From: an uncultured Collinsella sp.
GTDB lineage: Bacteria; Actinomycetota; Coriobacteriia; Coriobacteriales; Coriobacteriaceae
Length of the DNA stretch: 13,418 nucleotides
Direction of reading: 5' to 3'
Assembly (NCBI GenBank): GCA_902494345.1
Contig: CABUSV010000026.1
Coordinates: 1 to 13,418, forward strand
Shown: one piece after another, positions 1 to 6,878 of the stretch
How positions within the stretch are numbered: the stretch's first letter is position 1
How the letters are laid out: the number at the start of each line of letters is the position of its first letter
Notes under the pieces: generated by a model
Database searches by the model: none
What the model saw: only the letters and a program-made list of their open reading frames with translations
What the model was told of the DNA's origin: nothing
Made by a program: the position numbers and the translations under genes

Positions 1-234
1 ATCCTCAAGAATCCGCGTGCAGCAGGCAATTTTGTCACTGAGTTTGAATATCAGCTGGACCTGCTTCGCGAGCAGCCGCTTTTACGTCCCCTCTCGCACA
101 TGCAAGAGCTGGCGTCACGCAATTACCGATCGTTCCCCGTCAACAACTACGTGTGTCTATACAAGTTTGAGCACGAAACAATCTATATCGCCCACGTCTT
201 TCACCAGTCACAGGACTACGCCCGCCTGGTCTAG
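1..234 (+). CDS. RelE/ParE-type toxin, C-terminal part (5' end outside window)
   Basis: An open frame runs in from the left edge and stops with TAG at 232-234, giving 77 visible residues. They fit the C-terminal two thirds of a RelE/ParE-superfamily toxin: an early NPRAAGNFV segment, a helix (LDLLREQP), then RNYRSFPVNNYVCLYKF and IYIAHVFHQSQDYARLV, matching the family's 'yR.l.v.nY.v.Y' and 'i.i..v.h.rqdY..ll' strands. Such toxins inhibit translation by mRNA cleavage or poison gyrase; the sequence does not show which. The partner antitoxin gene would normally lie just upstream, outside the window. The remnant of a DeoR-type gene begins 13 nt after the stop on the other strand. Family assignment is good; specificity is unknown. 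Confidence 0.75.
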   Translation: MLKNPRAAGNFVTEFEYQLDLLREQPLLRPLSHMQELASRNYRSFPVNNYVCLYKFEHETIYIAHVFHQSQDYARLV

Positions 235-247
235 CCCACAGCGCTCG

Positions 248-319
248 CTAGCAGATGACCTGCGTATGTTCCTCGATGGCGGCGCGGTCCTCGTCGGCAA
301 TATCCGACTCAGCTTGTAC
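248..319 (-). pseudogene. 3'-end remnant of a DeoR-family regulator gene, copy 1
   Basis: On the minus strand, about 23 codons (VQAESDIADEDRAAIEEHTQVIC then TAG) match the extreme C-terminus of the DeoR-type remnant at 2037-2207. The two share 55 of 63 bases over 248-310 and 2037-2099. An in-frame TGA at 320-322 closes the frame upstream, so nothing more of the gene survives here. It is the distal member of a direct repeat bracketing the ATPase patch. The match to the other copy is seen directly; the DeoR identity rests on that longer copy. Confidence 0.6.
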
Positions 320-338
320 TCATATATCATAATAAAGC

Positions 339-381
339 CCAAACGAAACACGGTCCTGCGGTTCAATGAGCCGCAGGACCG
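339..381 (-). terminator. Rho-independent terminator after the AAA ATPase gene
   Basis: A perfect 11-bp stem (CGGTCCTGCGG at 351-361 paired with CCGCAGGACCG at 371-381, 9-nt loop) lies 12 nt past the ATPase stop codon. On the minus strand it is followed by the T-rich tract TGTTTCGTTT. The other direction has no T-run, so it most likely ends minus-strand transcription. Confidence 0.65.
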
Positions 382-392
382 CATGCCGTTGA

Positions 393-1763
393 TCAGATAA
401 AGATCGTCATATACAGAGGTAGATATATCCTATGCCCTTCAGCCCTGAGCTGTTTTGGGTGAAGAACTATCTCTTCTCCGACTCGTCGTTGGAAACGCCT
501 GCCGAAATCGTCAAGCGAGATTGTTGAATACGATTTGGAAGATTTAACTTCAACAGGAGTGACCCGCGGTTTTCCAGCCGCATCTTCAAAGCCGCGCGAA
601 ACAAGAAAATCAATTTCACGCGTTCTGGGACGACTTCCCTCCGTTTTGGAAGGCTCCCGCCAGCTGTAATAAAAAAGCGAATGCCCCAAACTCTTAAGCT
701 GCTGTGCCACGATGTTCTCGATCAGCATTCCTTTATTAATTGAAATTCTTCCAAATTGAATGTCTCTATGGACATCCATAAGGTCCGGACCATCATCAAA
801 CGCCAAGCTCACGAGCAATCCCGTGTCCGCCATATAGCATTTAAGCGAAGACGCGTCCTCGTGCAAGCGGTAACCCACGCTCGGATCGCTGCATAAATAG
901 CAGCGGTTAATTAGTCGCGCATCCTCAAGCCAAATTAACGCTGACTCATATGTCTCAAAACGGGACCCCTTCTCCAAGCTGTCAAATTTGAATCGTTTAT
1001 TTGCCGCAGATAATTGACCTGGAATGTCGTCATAAACCGCCCGCGCACGCCTAGCGTCCGAGCCTCCAAACTTGGCAATGTCCTCCCTGTACAGTGCGAT
1101 AATCTGCCGTTTTACCCTGTCGCATCCTCTAAAATCATTCTCTGACACAAAGGAGTCGACCGACTGAGGCATACCGCCGACAAGCATATACTCATCAAAC
1201 AATCTCATACACGTCGCATGAACACCGTCCGGAAGCGCGGTCCGAGATTCGCGCGCTTTACGGATCTCTTCTGCATAAAGATCTTTTCCGGTCGCCCAAA
1301 GAAACTCCTCAAAATCGAGGGGCTCGAGAGGAATTCTTTCTTCCTCTGACGGAATGACAATGCTTTCGACATTCTTTTTGATGGAGACAAGAGAGCCCGT
1401 CTCGATGTAATCAAATCTGCCGTCTTCTACAAGATGCTTTATGTATTCGCGCGCGATGGGAAACCGCTGCACTTCATCAAAAATGACTAGTGACTCCCTC
1501 GGCACGAGGGCCTTGCCATACTGCAGCTGAAGCATGCGTAAAAAAAGATCGACATCTTCACGATGGCTCAGAAATATATCGAGTGTGGCTTTGCTGGCAG
1601 CCGAAAAGTCAATGTACAGATAATCCTTGTATTCATTTTGCGCGAAGCACTTGACGAGTGTCGTTTTGCCAACGCGTCTTGCACCCTCAATAAGCACCGC
1701 GGTACGCCCTTGCGAGCGTTCTTTCCACTCCTGCAGACGCTCATATGCCTTCCGTTTAAACAT
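393..1763 (-). CDS. AAA family ATPase with C-terminal DUF4143 (AAA_14/DUF4143)
   Basis: A 456-residue protein of the AAA_14 plus DUF4143 family, common and often multicopy in gut bacteria and archaea but of unknown role. Visible features are Walker A GARRVGKTT at residues 27-35 (K33), Walker B LVIFDE at 92-97 (D96, E97), a sensor-like ETGS at 121-124 and the LVGGMPQ motif near 194-200. The C-terminal half carries ADTGLL at 312-317 and a nuclease-like set: E349 in LIEN, D385 in REIDFLV, then E405 and K407 in PVEVKSS. That set resembles a PD-(D/E)XK fold. The ATG has GAGGTG 6-7 nt upstream. Base composition is more AT-rich than the genes to the right, and the gene sits between two DeoR-gene remnants beside a toxin gene, so recent acquisition is likely. 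Three iterons precede it and may be its operator. Family is sure; function is not. Confidence 0.9.
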   Translation of the reverse strand: MFKRKAYERLQEWKERSQGRTAVLIEGARRVGKTTLVKCFAQNEYKDYLYIDFSAASKATLDIFLSHREDVDLFLRMLQLQYGKALVPRESLVIFDEVQRFPIAREYIKHLVEDGRFDYIETGSLVSIKKNVESIVIPSEEERIPLEPLDFEEFLWATGKDLYAEEIRKARESRTALPDGVHATCMRLFDEYMLVGGMPQSVDSFVSENDFRGCDRVKRQIIALYREDIAKFGGSDARRARAVYDDIPGQLSAANKRFKFDSLEKGSRFETYESALIWLEDARLINRCYLCSDPSVGYRLHEDASSLKCYMADTGLLVSLAFDDGPDLMDVHRDIQFGRISINKGMLIENIVAQQLKSLGHSLFYYSWREPSKTEGSRPRTREIDFLVSRGFEDAAGKPRVTPVEVKSSKSYSTISLDDFGRRFQRRVGEEIVLHPKQLRAEGHRIYLPLYMTIFI

Positions 1764-1796
1764 AAGCTCACCTCAGCATAAATTACCTGCTAGTTT

Positions 1797-1879
1797 ACAA
1801 AAATACCGACCCTTATATATATCGAATAATACAAAAATACCGACCATTACAATGGTCAGAATACACAATAATACCGAGC
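1797..1879. repeat. Three 15-bp iterons at exact 34-bp spacing upstream of the ATPase gene
   Basis: ACAAAAATACCGACC occurs perfectly at 1797-1811 and 1831-1845, and with two changes (ACAATAATACCGAGC) at 1865-1879. The copies start 34 bp apart each time, and each is followed by N-TTA, so the conserved unit is about 19 bp. The second copy overlaps an inverted repeat, GACCATT-AC-AATGGTC, at 1842-1857. The array is AT-rich and lies 34-116 bp upstream of the ATPase ATG on the template side, where a promoter and operator would be expected. Likely a binding array for a regulator; the binder is unknown. Confidence 0.7.
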
Positions 1880-1984
1880 TTTATGTATAACAGATGCTAT
1901 GCCGCACCGTGAAACAGCTGCAACTCGTCGCAAAGGGAAACCTATATCTGCGTGCGTACCTATTTGAAAGACAGAAAATGTTGA

Positions 1985-2012
1985 CGTAACAATCCCCCGT
2001 GACGGCAGGGGG
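1985..2012 (-). terminator. Possible weak terminator after the DeoR remnant
   Basis: A hairpin with CCCCC at 1994-1998 and GGGGG at 2008-2012 lies 24 nt past the stop of the DeoR-type remnant on the minus strand. It is followed by ATTGTTACG, a poor T-tract. The stem is short, so this is tentative. The rest of 1880-2036 holds no gene that I can recognise. Confidence 0.3.
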
Positions 2013-2036
2013 CAGAAGCATCTCTCGTGACGCCAG

Positions 2037-2207
2037 CTAGCAAATAACCTGCGTATGCTCCTCGATGGCGGCGCGATCCTAATCGTCAATATCCGGCTCG
2101 CACACCACGGCGTCCAAATTGTCCAAGCGGCAGAACGTGTAGAAGTCACGCTTGCCGATTTTGCTGGAGTCGGCGATAAGATAGCGCGAACTATCAGGAA
2201 CCTCGGC
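2037..2207 (-). pseudogene. 3'-end remnant of a DeoR-family regulator gene, copy 2
   Basis: The minus strand reads AEVPDSSRYLIADSSKIGKR, DFYTFCRLDNLDAVVCEPDIDD, then TAG, then DRAAIEEHTQVIC and the natural TAG at 2037-2039. The block 'LIADSSKIGKRDF..fcrLdnlDavV.e' is the typical end of the DeoR C-terminal sugar-sensor domain. The in-frame TAG at 2079-2081 corresponds to a GAG codon in copy 1 (248-319). No helix-turn-helix or remaining sensor domain lies upstream: the ptsH terminator at 2228-2266 intervenes. This is therefore a non-functional tail. In actinobacteria, DeoR-type sugar regulators often sit near pts genes, which may explain its place beside ptsH. Confidence 0.65.
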
Positions 2208-2227
2208 GGACGTGCCACTCAAACTCA

Positions 2228-2266
2228 CAATAAAATGCCCCTCCCCGATTGCTCGGAGAAGGGCAT
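2228..2266 (-). terminator. Rho-independent terminator of ptsH
   Basis: On the minus strand ATGCCCTTCTCCGA pairs with TCGGGGAGGGGCAT: a 14-bp stem with two G-U pairs, closed by a GCAA tetraloop and followed by TTTTATTGT. It starts 68 nt after the HPr stop codon. Strong, classical form. Confidence 0.85.
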
Positions 2267-2333
2267 CTGCATTGGCGTTCTTGCCAAAATCGACGGCGCG
2301 CAAGAACGCGCACCCGTCCGCATCAAGAGTACG

Positions 2334-2606
2334 CTACTCGCCGAAACCGCCCTCAATAAGAGCGACCAACGTGTCAACGGCGGCAACCTCGTCGTCGCCC
2401 TCGGCACGCAACTCGACCTCATCGTTCTGGGTAATACCCGAGGTCATGATGGCAATCATGGACTTAGCGTCCTTGAAGTCACCATCCTTGGAGGCGTTGC
2501 GAACCTCAATCTTCGAGGCAAACTTAGCAGCCTCGGTCGCCAGCGTCGCTGCAGGGCGAGCGTGCAGACCAGTGGGGTTAACGACCATAACGTTCTTGCT
2601 ATACAT
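2334..2606 (-). CDS. ptsH: Phosphocarrier protein HPr of the PTS
   Basis: HPr is the cytoplasmic small protein that passes phosphate from enzyme I (PEP-derived) to sugar-specific IIA domains. The 90-residue product carries the canonical active-site motif NPTGLHARPA, with the phosphorylated His at 15 and Arg at 17. It also has a region AKSMIAIMTSG whose Ser49 aligns with the regulatory Ser46 of classical HPr. There are about three more residues (around ASKDGDF, 38-44) than in typical 85-88 residue HPr before that serine. AAGGAG lies about 6-7 nt upstream of the ATG. It would serve the IIABC proteins encoded upstream and phosphorylate the PRD-containing regulator at 9561-11471. A strong terminator follows. 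Enzyme I is not in the window. Confidence 0.95.
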   Translation of the reverse strand: MYSKNVMVVNPTGLHARPAATLATEAAKFASKIEVRNASKDGDFKDAKSMIAIMTSGITQNDEVELRAEGDDEVAAVDTLVALIEGGFGE

Positions 2607-2707
2607 TTCTAACTCCTTCGTCGTAGACCGACCAATTCATTTAGCCCAACGCGCGCGCTAGGCAAGGTAGAAGCATGCCGGACATTACGCATGCATACAA
2701 CAAGTAG

Positions 2708-2730
2708 GCCGCGGACAACGTCGCCGCGGC
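2708..2730 (-). terminator. Hairpin after the RDD gene, possible terminator or processing site
   Basis: A perfect stem GCCGCGG (2708-2714) / CCGCGGC (2724-2730) with a 9-nt loop lies 14 nt past the RDD stop on the minus strand, in the gap before ptsH. The tract after it (CTACTTGTTG) is only mildly T-rich, so termination would be partial. It could limit read-through into ptsH. The remaining spacer to 2606 shows only the ptsH ribosome site clearly. Confidence 0.35.
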
Positions 2731-2744
2731 AAATTCACAGGTGA

Positions 2745-3431
2745 CTAGTCCTGATACAGCGGATGCCCCTCAGTGGGAACCACGCGCGTGCCAGCCAGGC
2801 AATCGTGAACGCACCGGCGCGCGGGGACGATCAGGAACATGAGCAGAGACACCGCTGTAATAATCATGCCCGCGATTTCCCAGTAATAATTCACGTCAAC
2901 GTGGGTGACAAGCACCATTGTCTCGCGAATATATCGGGACACCACATACCCGCTGCCTTCAAGCAAAAAGCCAACGATAACCTGACGCCAAATCAAGCGT
3001 CCGACGGAAGGCAAGCCGCCATCAAGCGTTGCGACACGAACATGCGCGATGCGCTTGCCCGGCGTTTGCCCCGGCCACGCCAGCAACGGAATCAGCACAA
3101 AGTATGCGATAGCGGCGAGCACGCACGATAGTCCGACCACGATACCGACGCTCCAGGGATACCCCATTGCCTCAAACACGTACAAGTCGGGGAGCATCGC
3201 GTTCTTGTGGGTCAGCGCAAGATAAGCCAACACGGCCGGCAAGCCAGAGACAATACCACCCAAAATCCAGTCGATAACGTACGCGTACAAACGCGACAGC
3301 GGGGGCGCCGGCAGAATCGAGGATGCATTAGCCTTCGATTCCTTGTGAATCTTGCTCACAGTGCTCGCCGCAGGAGAAGGCATCTGCTCCGCGGTCGCCG
3401 CACGCGGCCGTTCCTTGCGCTTTTTAGCCAT
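2745..3431 (-). CDS. RDD family membrane protein
   Basis: A 228-residue protein with a charged, low-complexity cytoplasmic N-terminus (about residues 1-42, many K/R, then S/A/P) followed by an RDD domain. Visible family marks are R47 and D54 in SRLYAYVIDWIL, the loop PGQTPGKRIAHVRV at 120-133, RLIWRQV at 145-151 and HDCLAGTRVV at 209-218. Membrane segments are likely near 50-72, 96-119, 150-168 and 186-203. RDD proteins are poorly characterised; some have been linked to ion transport or stress tolerance. The ATG follows the dipeptidase stop codon by only 3 nt, with GAGGT inside the end of that gene, so the two are probably translated from one message. Family is clear; role unknown. Confidence 0.88.
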   Translation of the reverse strand: MAKKRKERPRAATAEQMPSPAASTVSKIHKESKANASSILPAPPLSRLYAYVIDWILGGIVSGLPAVLAYLALTHKNAMLPDLYVFEAMGYPWSVGIVVGLSCVLAAIAYFVLIPLLAWPGQTPGKRIAHVRVATLDGGLPSVGRLIWRQVIVGFLLEGSGYVVSRYIRETMVLVTHVDVNYYWEIAGMIITAVSLLMFLIVPARRCVHDCLAGTRVVPTEGHPLYQD

Positions 3432-3434
3432 GCG

Positions 3435-4508
3435 CTACCTCACATCCAGAATGCGCAGCTGCTTATCAGTATGGTTAAGCGGGCATGCAACGCCGTCTTT
3501 CAACAAGACGTCGTCTTCAATGCGCACGCCTCCGACTCCAGGAATATATACGCCCGGCTCGCAGGACATGATCATTCCGTTGTCGAGCACAATCTCACCA
3601 GAGGGGTTTAGCAGCGGCAAGTCGCCACCCATGCCGATACCATGACCAAGACCATGGGTGAAATACTCACCGTAACCCGCTTCGTTGATTACACGACGTG
3701 CGGCCGCATCCACATCGCGCGCCGCCACACCGCAACGAATGGTATCGATGCCTGCAAGATGAGCATTCAAAACGATCTCGTACACATGAGCCATCCGGTC
3801 GGTCGGGGCGCCCAGGAAGCACACGCGCGTCATATCTGACTGATAACCGTTGATCTGCACACCGAAGTCAATCAGGATCGGCTCATGTGCTTGGACCCGA
3901 CGGTCGGTAGGACGGCCATGAGGCATGGCGCTGCGCTCGCCGGTGGCAACGATGGTATCGAACGACATTGCCTCGGCACCGGCGGCAATCGAGTAATAGT
4001 GCACGAGTGCGGAGATTTCAAATTCAGTCATATCCACGTGCAACTGCTCGATCACCTTGGCGTACACGTCATCGGCAACATCGACCGCATGCTGGACCGC
4101 AGCAATCTCAGCCTCGTCCTTGCGCAGGCGCATCAGCGCCATCTCGCTGCCCAGCAGCGTGGTGCCAAAGCCCAAGCCCTCCAAGTTGCGATACTCCGAG
4201 ATTGAGATTTCGGACTCCTCGATGCCCACCGTGGCACAGCCGCACTCCTTGAGTGCACGCTCGAGCTCGACCAAATAGCTCTTCCCCTGTTCGTGAACAC
4301 GGAACTCCAGATCGAACTCGCGACCCTGGGCCTCGTTCACATAGCGGCCGTCCATGATGAGAAAACCGCGGTCACGCGTGATGAGCACCTTGCAACCGCT
4401 ACCGGTCAACGTGCCCAGGTAGCGCTTCATGGTTTTACTCTTGATCAGCAATGCGTCGAGCTCGTGCTCGTCCAAGAAGGTACGGATATTATCCACATGT
4501 GCATTCAT
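3435..4508 (-). CDS. pepQ: Xaa-Pro dipeptidase/aminopeptidase, M24 family
   Basis: This cytoplasmic metallopeptidase cleaves Xaa-Pro bonds in dipeptides or at peptide N-termini. The 357 residues contain an N-terminal creatinase-like domain (about 1-125) and a C-terminal pita-bread domain (130-357). The five dimetal ligands are all present: D214 (LIDFG), D225 (SDMTRV), H289 (THGLGHGIGMG), E317 (SCEPGVY) and E331 (RIEDDV). The substrate-binding H197 is in MPHGRP. The ATG has only a weak AAAGG about 11 nt upstream. The leader also holds a 6-bp stem, AGCCCG (4531-4536) / CGGGCT (4559-4564). A terminator separates it from the PTS genes, so it is probably its own unit with the RDD gene. PepQ (prolidase) versus PepP specificity cannot be decided from sequence alone. 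Confidence 0.92.
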   Translation of the reverse strand: MNAHVDNIRTFLDEHELDALLIKSKTMKRYLGTLTGSGCKVLITRDRGFLIMDGRYVNEAQGREFDLEFRVHEQGKSYLVELERALKECGCATVGIEESEISISEYRNLEGLGFGTTLLGSEMALMRLRKDEAEIAAVQHAVDVADDVYAKVIEQLHVDMTEFEISALVHYYSIAAGAEAMSFDTIVATGERSAMPHGRPTDRRVQAHEPILIDFGVQINGYQSDMTRVCFLGAPTDRMAHVYEIVLNAHLAGIDTIRCGVAARDVDAAARRVINEAGYGEYFTHGLGHGIGMGGDLPLLNPSGEIVLDNGMIMSCEPGVYIPGVGGVRIEDDVLLKDGVACPLNHTDKQLRILDVR

Positions 4509-4574
4509 CGAACGTAGCGCCTTTCAAAGGAGCCCGACAATGAAGTCTCCCCCATCGCCGGGCTTTCATACTTT

Positions 4575-4601
4575 CAAAAACAGCAGGTGCAGGCGCCTGC
4601 T
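4575..4601 (-). terminator. Rho-independent terminator of the M42-PTS operon
   Basis: On the minus strand AGCAGG pairs with CCTGCT (4596-4601 with 4582-4587, 8-nt loop), followed by GTTTTTG. It begins 12 nt after the IIC stop codon. The stem is short but the position and T-run fit an intrinsic terminator. Confidence 0.6.
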
Positions 4602-4612
4602 ATTCCACTTGA

Positions 4613-5971
4613 TTAGAAGTCGAGGTCAAGATCCTCGAGCAGAGCCTCGTCCTCAGCAGAGATCTCGGAATGTTTCTCGGCAGCCATACGAGCCTCTTCA
4701 GCCAATGCACGCTTCTCGGCAACCTTGCAGAAGGGGTAGTACACGATCAGTGCGAGGACCAGCTGAACCACGTTGGCCGCAATCGAGGTCCAAGACATGT
4801 TGGTCAGGAAGCCTTCCAGGAACACACCGACGTAAGGAGGCGTGAAGGTGGAGCAGGGTACCCAGCCCCAGCTCATGAACCAGAACGGGATGGAGGACAG
4901 GATGCCGCCGAAGATAACGAACGGGATAAAGAAAATCGGATTCAGAACAATCGGAGCACCGAACAGAATCGGCTCGTTTACGCCGAACAGCGACGGGATA
5001 AAAGCGATGCGGCCGATCTCACGCTGGACCTTGGACTTGGAGAACATGAACCAGATAACAACGCCCATGGTTACACCCAGGCCGGTGAAACCGCCAAATG
5101 CGGACATGGGGCCAGGGGTGAAGATGTGGGTAGCGACACCACCGGCCTGAACCGCAGCGATGTTCTCAGCCAGGAACTGCGTGGAAATCGGCTGAACAAT
5201 CGGCGACAGAACGGAGGGGTGAATGCCGAAGAAGAAGATGAAGCAGCGCAGGATGTGGTAGAAGGTAACCGCGAGCGGGCTGTCCATCGAACCGACGAGC
5301 GGGGCCAGGATGATCGAGAAGATCTCGTTGGGCATGATGCCGAAAACGCCCTGACACAGAACACGGATACCCAAGAACAGGCCGATGACGATAGCGGTGA
5401 CCGGGATGATCTCGAAGGAGCTCGAGATGAAGTCGGGCACGGTATCAGGCATCTTGATGGTGAAGTGACGCTTCTTGCACCAACGGTACACCTCGACTGC
5501 GAGCAGCGAAGCGACCATGGCAACAAACAGACCCTTGGAACCCATGCCACGCAGCGCGATGCCGCCGGCCTCGTCCATTTCCATGCCGAGCAACAGGAAG
5601 GCAACGAGGGCCATGGACATGGAGCCGGGAGCGTCCAGCTCATAGGACTTGGCCAGGTGGTAGGCGGTAACGACGGAAACGAAGACCGACATCAGGCCCA
5701 TGGAAACGTTATAGGCCAAATCGAAGTACTGGGTGTTGTTCAGAATCCAAACGGAGATGGGGTTGGTCTCGCCAATCATGTTGGGAATGGCGGCCGGGAT
5801 CAGGCAGAACGAACCAATCAGCAGCAGCGGGGTCATGGCGATCATGGCCTTCTTAACTGCGGACAGGTGACGTTGCTTGTCCATCTTCTCGGCAACAGGG
5901 CCAAGATAGGTGTTCAGCAGGTTTTCGAATTTATCAAAGGCACTCTGCTTTTTCTCTACAGCTTCCGACAT
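4613..5971 (-). CDS. PTS transporter subunit IIC, lactose/cellobiose (Lac) family
   Basis: This membrane channel subunit binds the sugar and delivers it to IIB for phosphorylation. The 452-residue protein has the size and multi-span pattern of Lac-family IIC (CelB/ChbC/LacE). Two hallmark residues are visible: H251 in FFFGIHPSVLSP and E333 in GVNEPILFGAPIVLNP, the residue pair conserved in this family's binding site. The last 30 residues form an acidic, charged cytoplasmic tail (EDEALLEDLDLDF). I chose the ATG at 5971, not the one at 5980, because GGAGG lies 9 nt before the former but abuts the latter. It follows the IIB gene by 39 nt and ends the operon. Sugar specificity cannot be read from the sequence, and no phospho-glycosidase gene is nearby to indicate it. 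Confidence 0.93.
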   Translation of the reverse strand: MSEAVEKKQSAFDKFENLLNTYLGPVAEKMDKQRHLSAVKKAMIAMTPLLLIGSFCLIPAAIPNMIGETNPISVWILNNTQYFDLAYNVSMGLMSVFVSVVTAYHLAKSYELDAPGSMSMALVAFLLLGMEMDEAGGIALRGMGSKGLFVAMVASLLAVEVYRWCKKRHFTIKMPDTVPDFISSSFEIIPVTAIVIGLFLGIRVLCQGVFGIMPNEIFSIILAPLVGSMDSPLAVTFYHILRCFIFFFGIHPSVLSPIVQPISTQFLAENIAAVQAGGVATHIFTPGPMSAFGGFTGLGVTMGVVIWFMFSKSKVQREIGRIAFIPSLFGVNEPILFGAPIVLNPIFFIPFVIFGGILSSIPFWFMSWGWVPCSTFTPPYVGVFLEGFLTNMSWTSIAANVVQLVLALIVYYPFCKVAEKRALAEEARMAAEKHSEISAEDEALLEDLDLDF

Positions 5972-6010
5972 ACGTCGCATCCTCCACTTCAGGAAATATC
6001 AAACAGGGGC

Positions 6011-6373
6011 TTACTGGTTTGCCTCGGCGGCCTCGCGGGCCATGTCAGCCTTCTTCTTGGCGATGAGCAGCTGCTTAAACACGGTAGCACCGTCCATCTT
6101 GCCGTAGGTCTCCTGATCGACGATCACGTATGGAATGTGACGAGGCTCAATCAGGGGCTTGATGGACTCGAGCTTATGGGCGATCTGAGGACCCATAATC
6201 AACGCGTCCATGTGGTCGACCTCCTGGTCCAGCAGGTCGGCAGCGATGGCCTTGAGCTCAAAGTCATCGTCGTTGAGCTTCTGGCTGTTGTGGATCGTCT
6301 GCTTGATGCGATCCATCAGCATGGTGGTGGAGAAACCACCGGCACAGCACAAAACGATGTTCATCTTTGCCAT
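6011..6373 (-). CDS. PTS transporter subunit IIB, lactose/cellobiose (Lac) family
   Basis: IIB takes phosphate from IIA on a cysteine and transfers it to the incoming sugar. The 120-residue protein begins MAKMNIVLCCAGGFSTTMLM; aligned with the family motif LxCxxGxST, C10 is the phosphorylated residue (C9 is an adjacent extra cysteine). The family's MGPQIAHKL stretch is present near residues 60-68. It is longer than the usual 100-106 residues, with a charged helical tail (IAKKKADMAREAAEANQ). The ribosome site AGAAAGGGAT lies 5 nt before the ATG and is the same as that of the IIA gene. It lies between the IIA and IIC genes in a co-transcribed set. Confidence 0.93.
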   Translation of the reverse strand: MAKMNIVLCCAGGFSTTMLMDRIKQTIHNSQKLNDDDFELKAIAADLLDQEVDHMDALIMGPQIAHKLESIKPLIEPRHIPYVIVDQETYGKMDGATVFKQLLIAKKKADMAREAAEANQ

Positions 6374-6411
6374 TGTTTATCCCTTTCTAACGGCAATTGA
6401 AGACTGTTGGA

Positions 6412-6453
6412 GAAGGAACGGGCCGCAGCGCTCGTAGCGCGCATCGCTCCTTC
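6412..6453 (-). other. Intercistronic stem-loop between the IIA and IIB genes
   Basis: In the 93-nt gap between these genes, GAAGGA (6448-6453 on the minus strand) can pair with TCCTTC (6412-6417), enclosing a second short stem GCGC/GCGC. There is no T-run after it. It may tune message stability or the IIA:IIB ratio, but the stems are short and this is tentative. Confidence 0.3.
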
Positions 6454-6466
6454 GCAGACGTGTTTC

Positions 6467-6799
6467 TTACGCCTGCTTGGCCTCGGCGTCGCGCTCCTCG
6501 AAGATCTTGACGATCTCCTCGATGAGGTCACGGGCGAGCTGAGAGGTCATGTAGTGATCCTGGGCATGGACCATAAGCAGGCTCGCAGCGGCGACGTTCT
6601 CTGCGCCGGACAGGGCCTGGGTAATCACCTCGGTCTGGGCGGCATGGGCGGCCAGATCGGCCTCCTTGGCTTCGGCGAGCAGCGCACGGGCGCCCTCGTA
6701 GTCGCGCTCACGCACGCAAGCGAGCGCGGCGAACGCCTTGCCCTTGCTGGCGCCGGCAGAGCCGATGATGGTCATGATTTGCTGTTCGTTGTTTTCCAC
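6467..6799 (-). CDS. PTS transporter subunit IIA, lactose/cellobiose (Lac) family
   Basis: IIA accepts phosphate from HPr and donates it to IIB. I place the start at the GTG at 6797-6799: it has AGAAAGGGAT upstream, exactly as before the IIB gene, and gives a 110-residue protein of normal family length. A longer open frame to 6970 only adds sequence overlapping the M42 gene. The protein is all-helical in character, with the family motif LLMVHAQDHYM: H78 is the phosphorylation site, with D81 and H82 following. The helix GSAGASKGKAFAAL near the N-terminus also matches family pattern. It follows the M42 peptidase gene by 79 nt and belongs to the same operon. Confidence 0.9.
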   Translation of the reverse strand: MENNEQQIMTIIGSAGASKGKAFAALACVRERDYEGARALLAEAKEADLAAHAAQTEVITQALSGAENVAAASLLMVHAQDHYMTSQLARDLIEEIVKIFEERDAEAKQA

Positions 6800-6878
6800 C
6801 GGGATAATCCCTTTCTGCTCGGCGGGCACGTCACCGCTTTGACGGCGCGCCCGATTGAAACCGTTGACTGCCGAAGCG

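Noticed and set aside
17..400. A 127-codon plus-strand frame overlapping the toxin gene
   Set aside because: The toxin frame open from position 1 matches RelE/ParE patterns throughout; this out-of-frame reading matches nothing and runs through the ATPase terminator.
1797..1879. The 34-bp periodic repeats as a CRISPR array
   Set aside because: There are only three units with a 15-bp conserved part and AT-rich intervals, no cas genes, and the array lies directly upstream of a gene start.
4670..6400. A 576-codon open frame on the plus strand across the PTS IIC and IIB genes
   Set aside because: It is antisense to two clearly conserved proteins, rich in H, D, G and N from reversed GC-rich codons, and has no family features. 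It is a by-product of codon bias.
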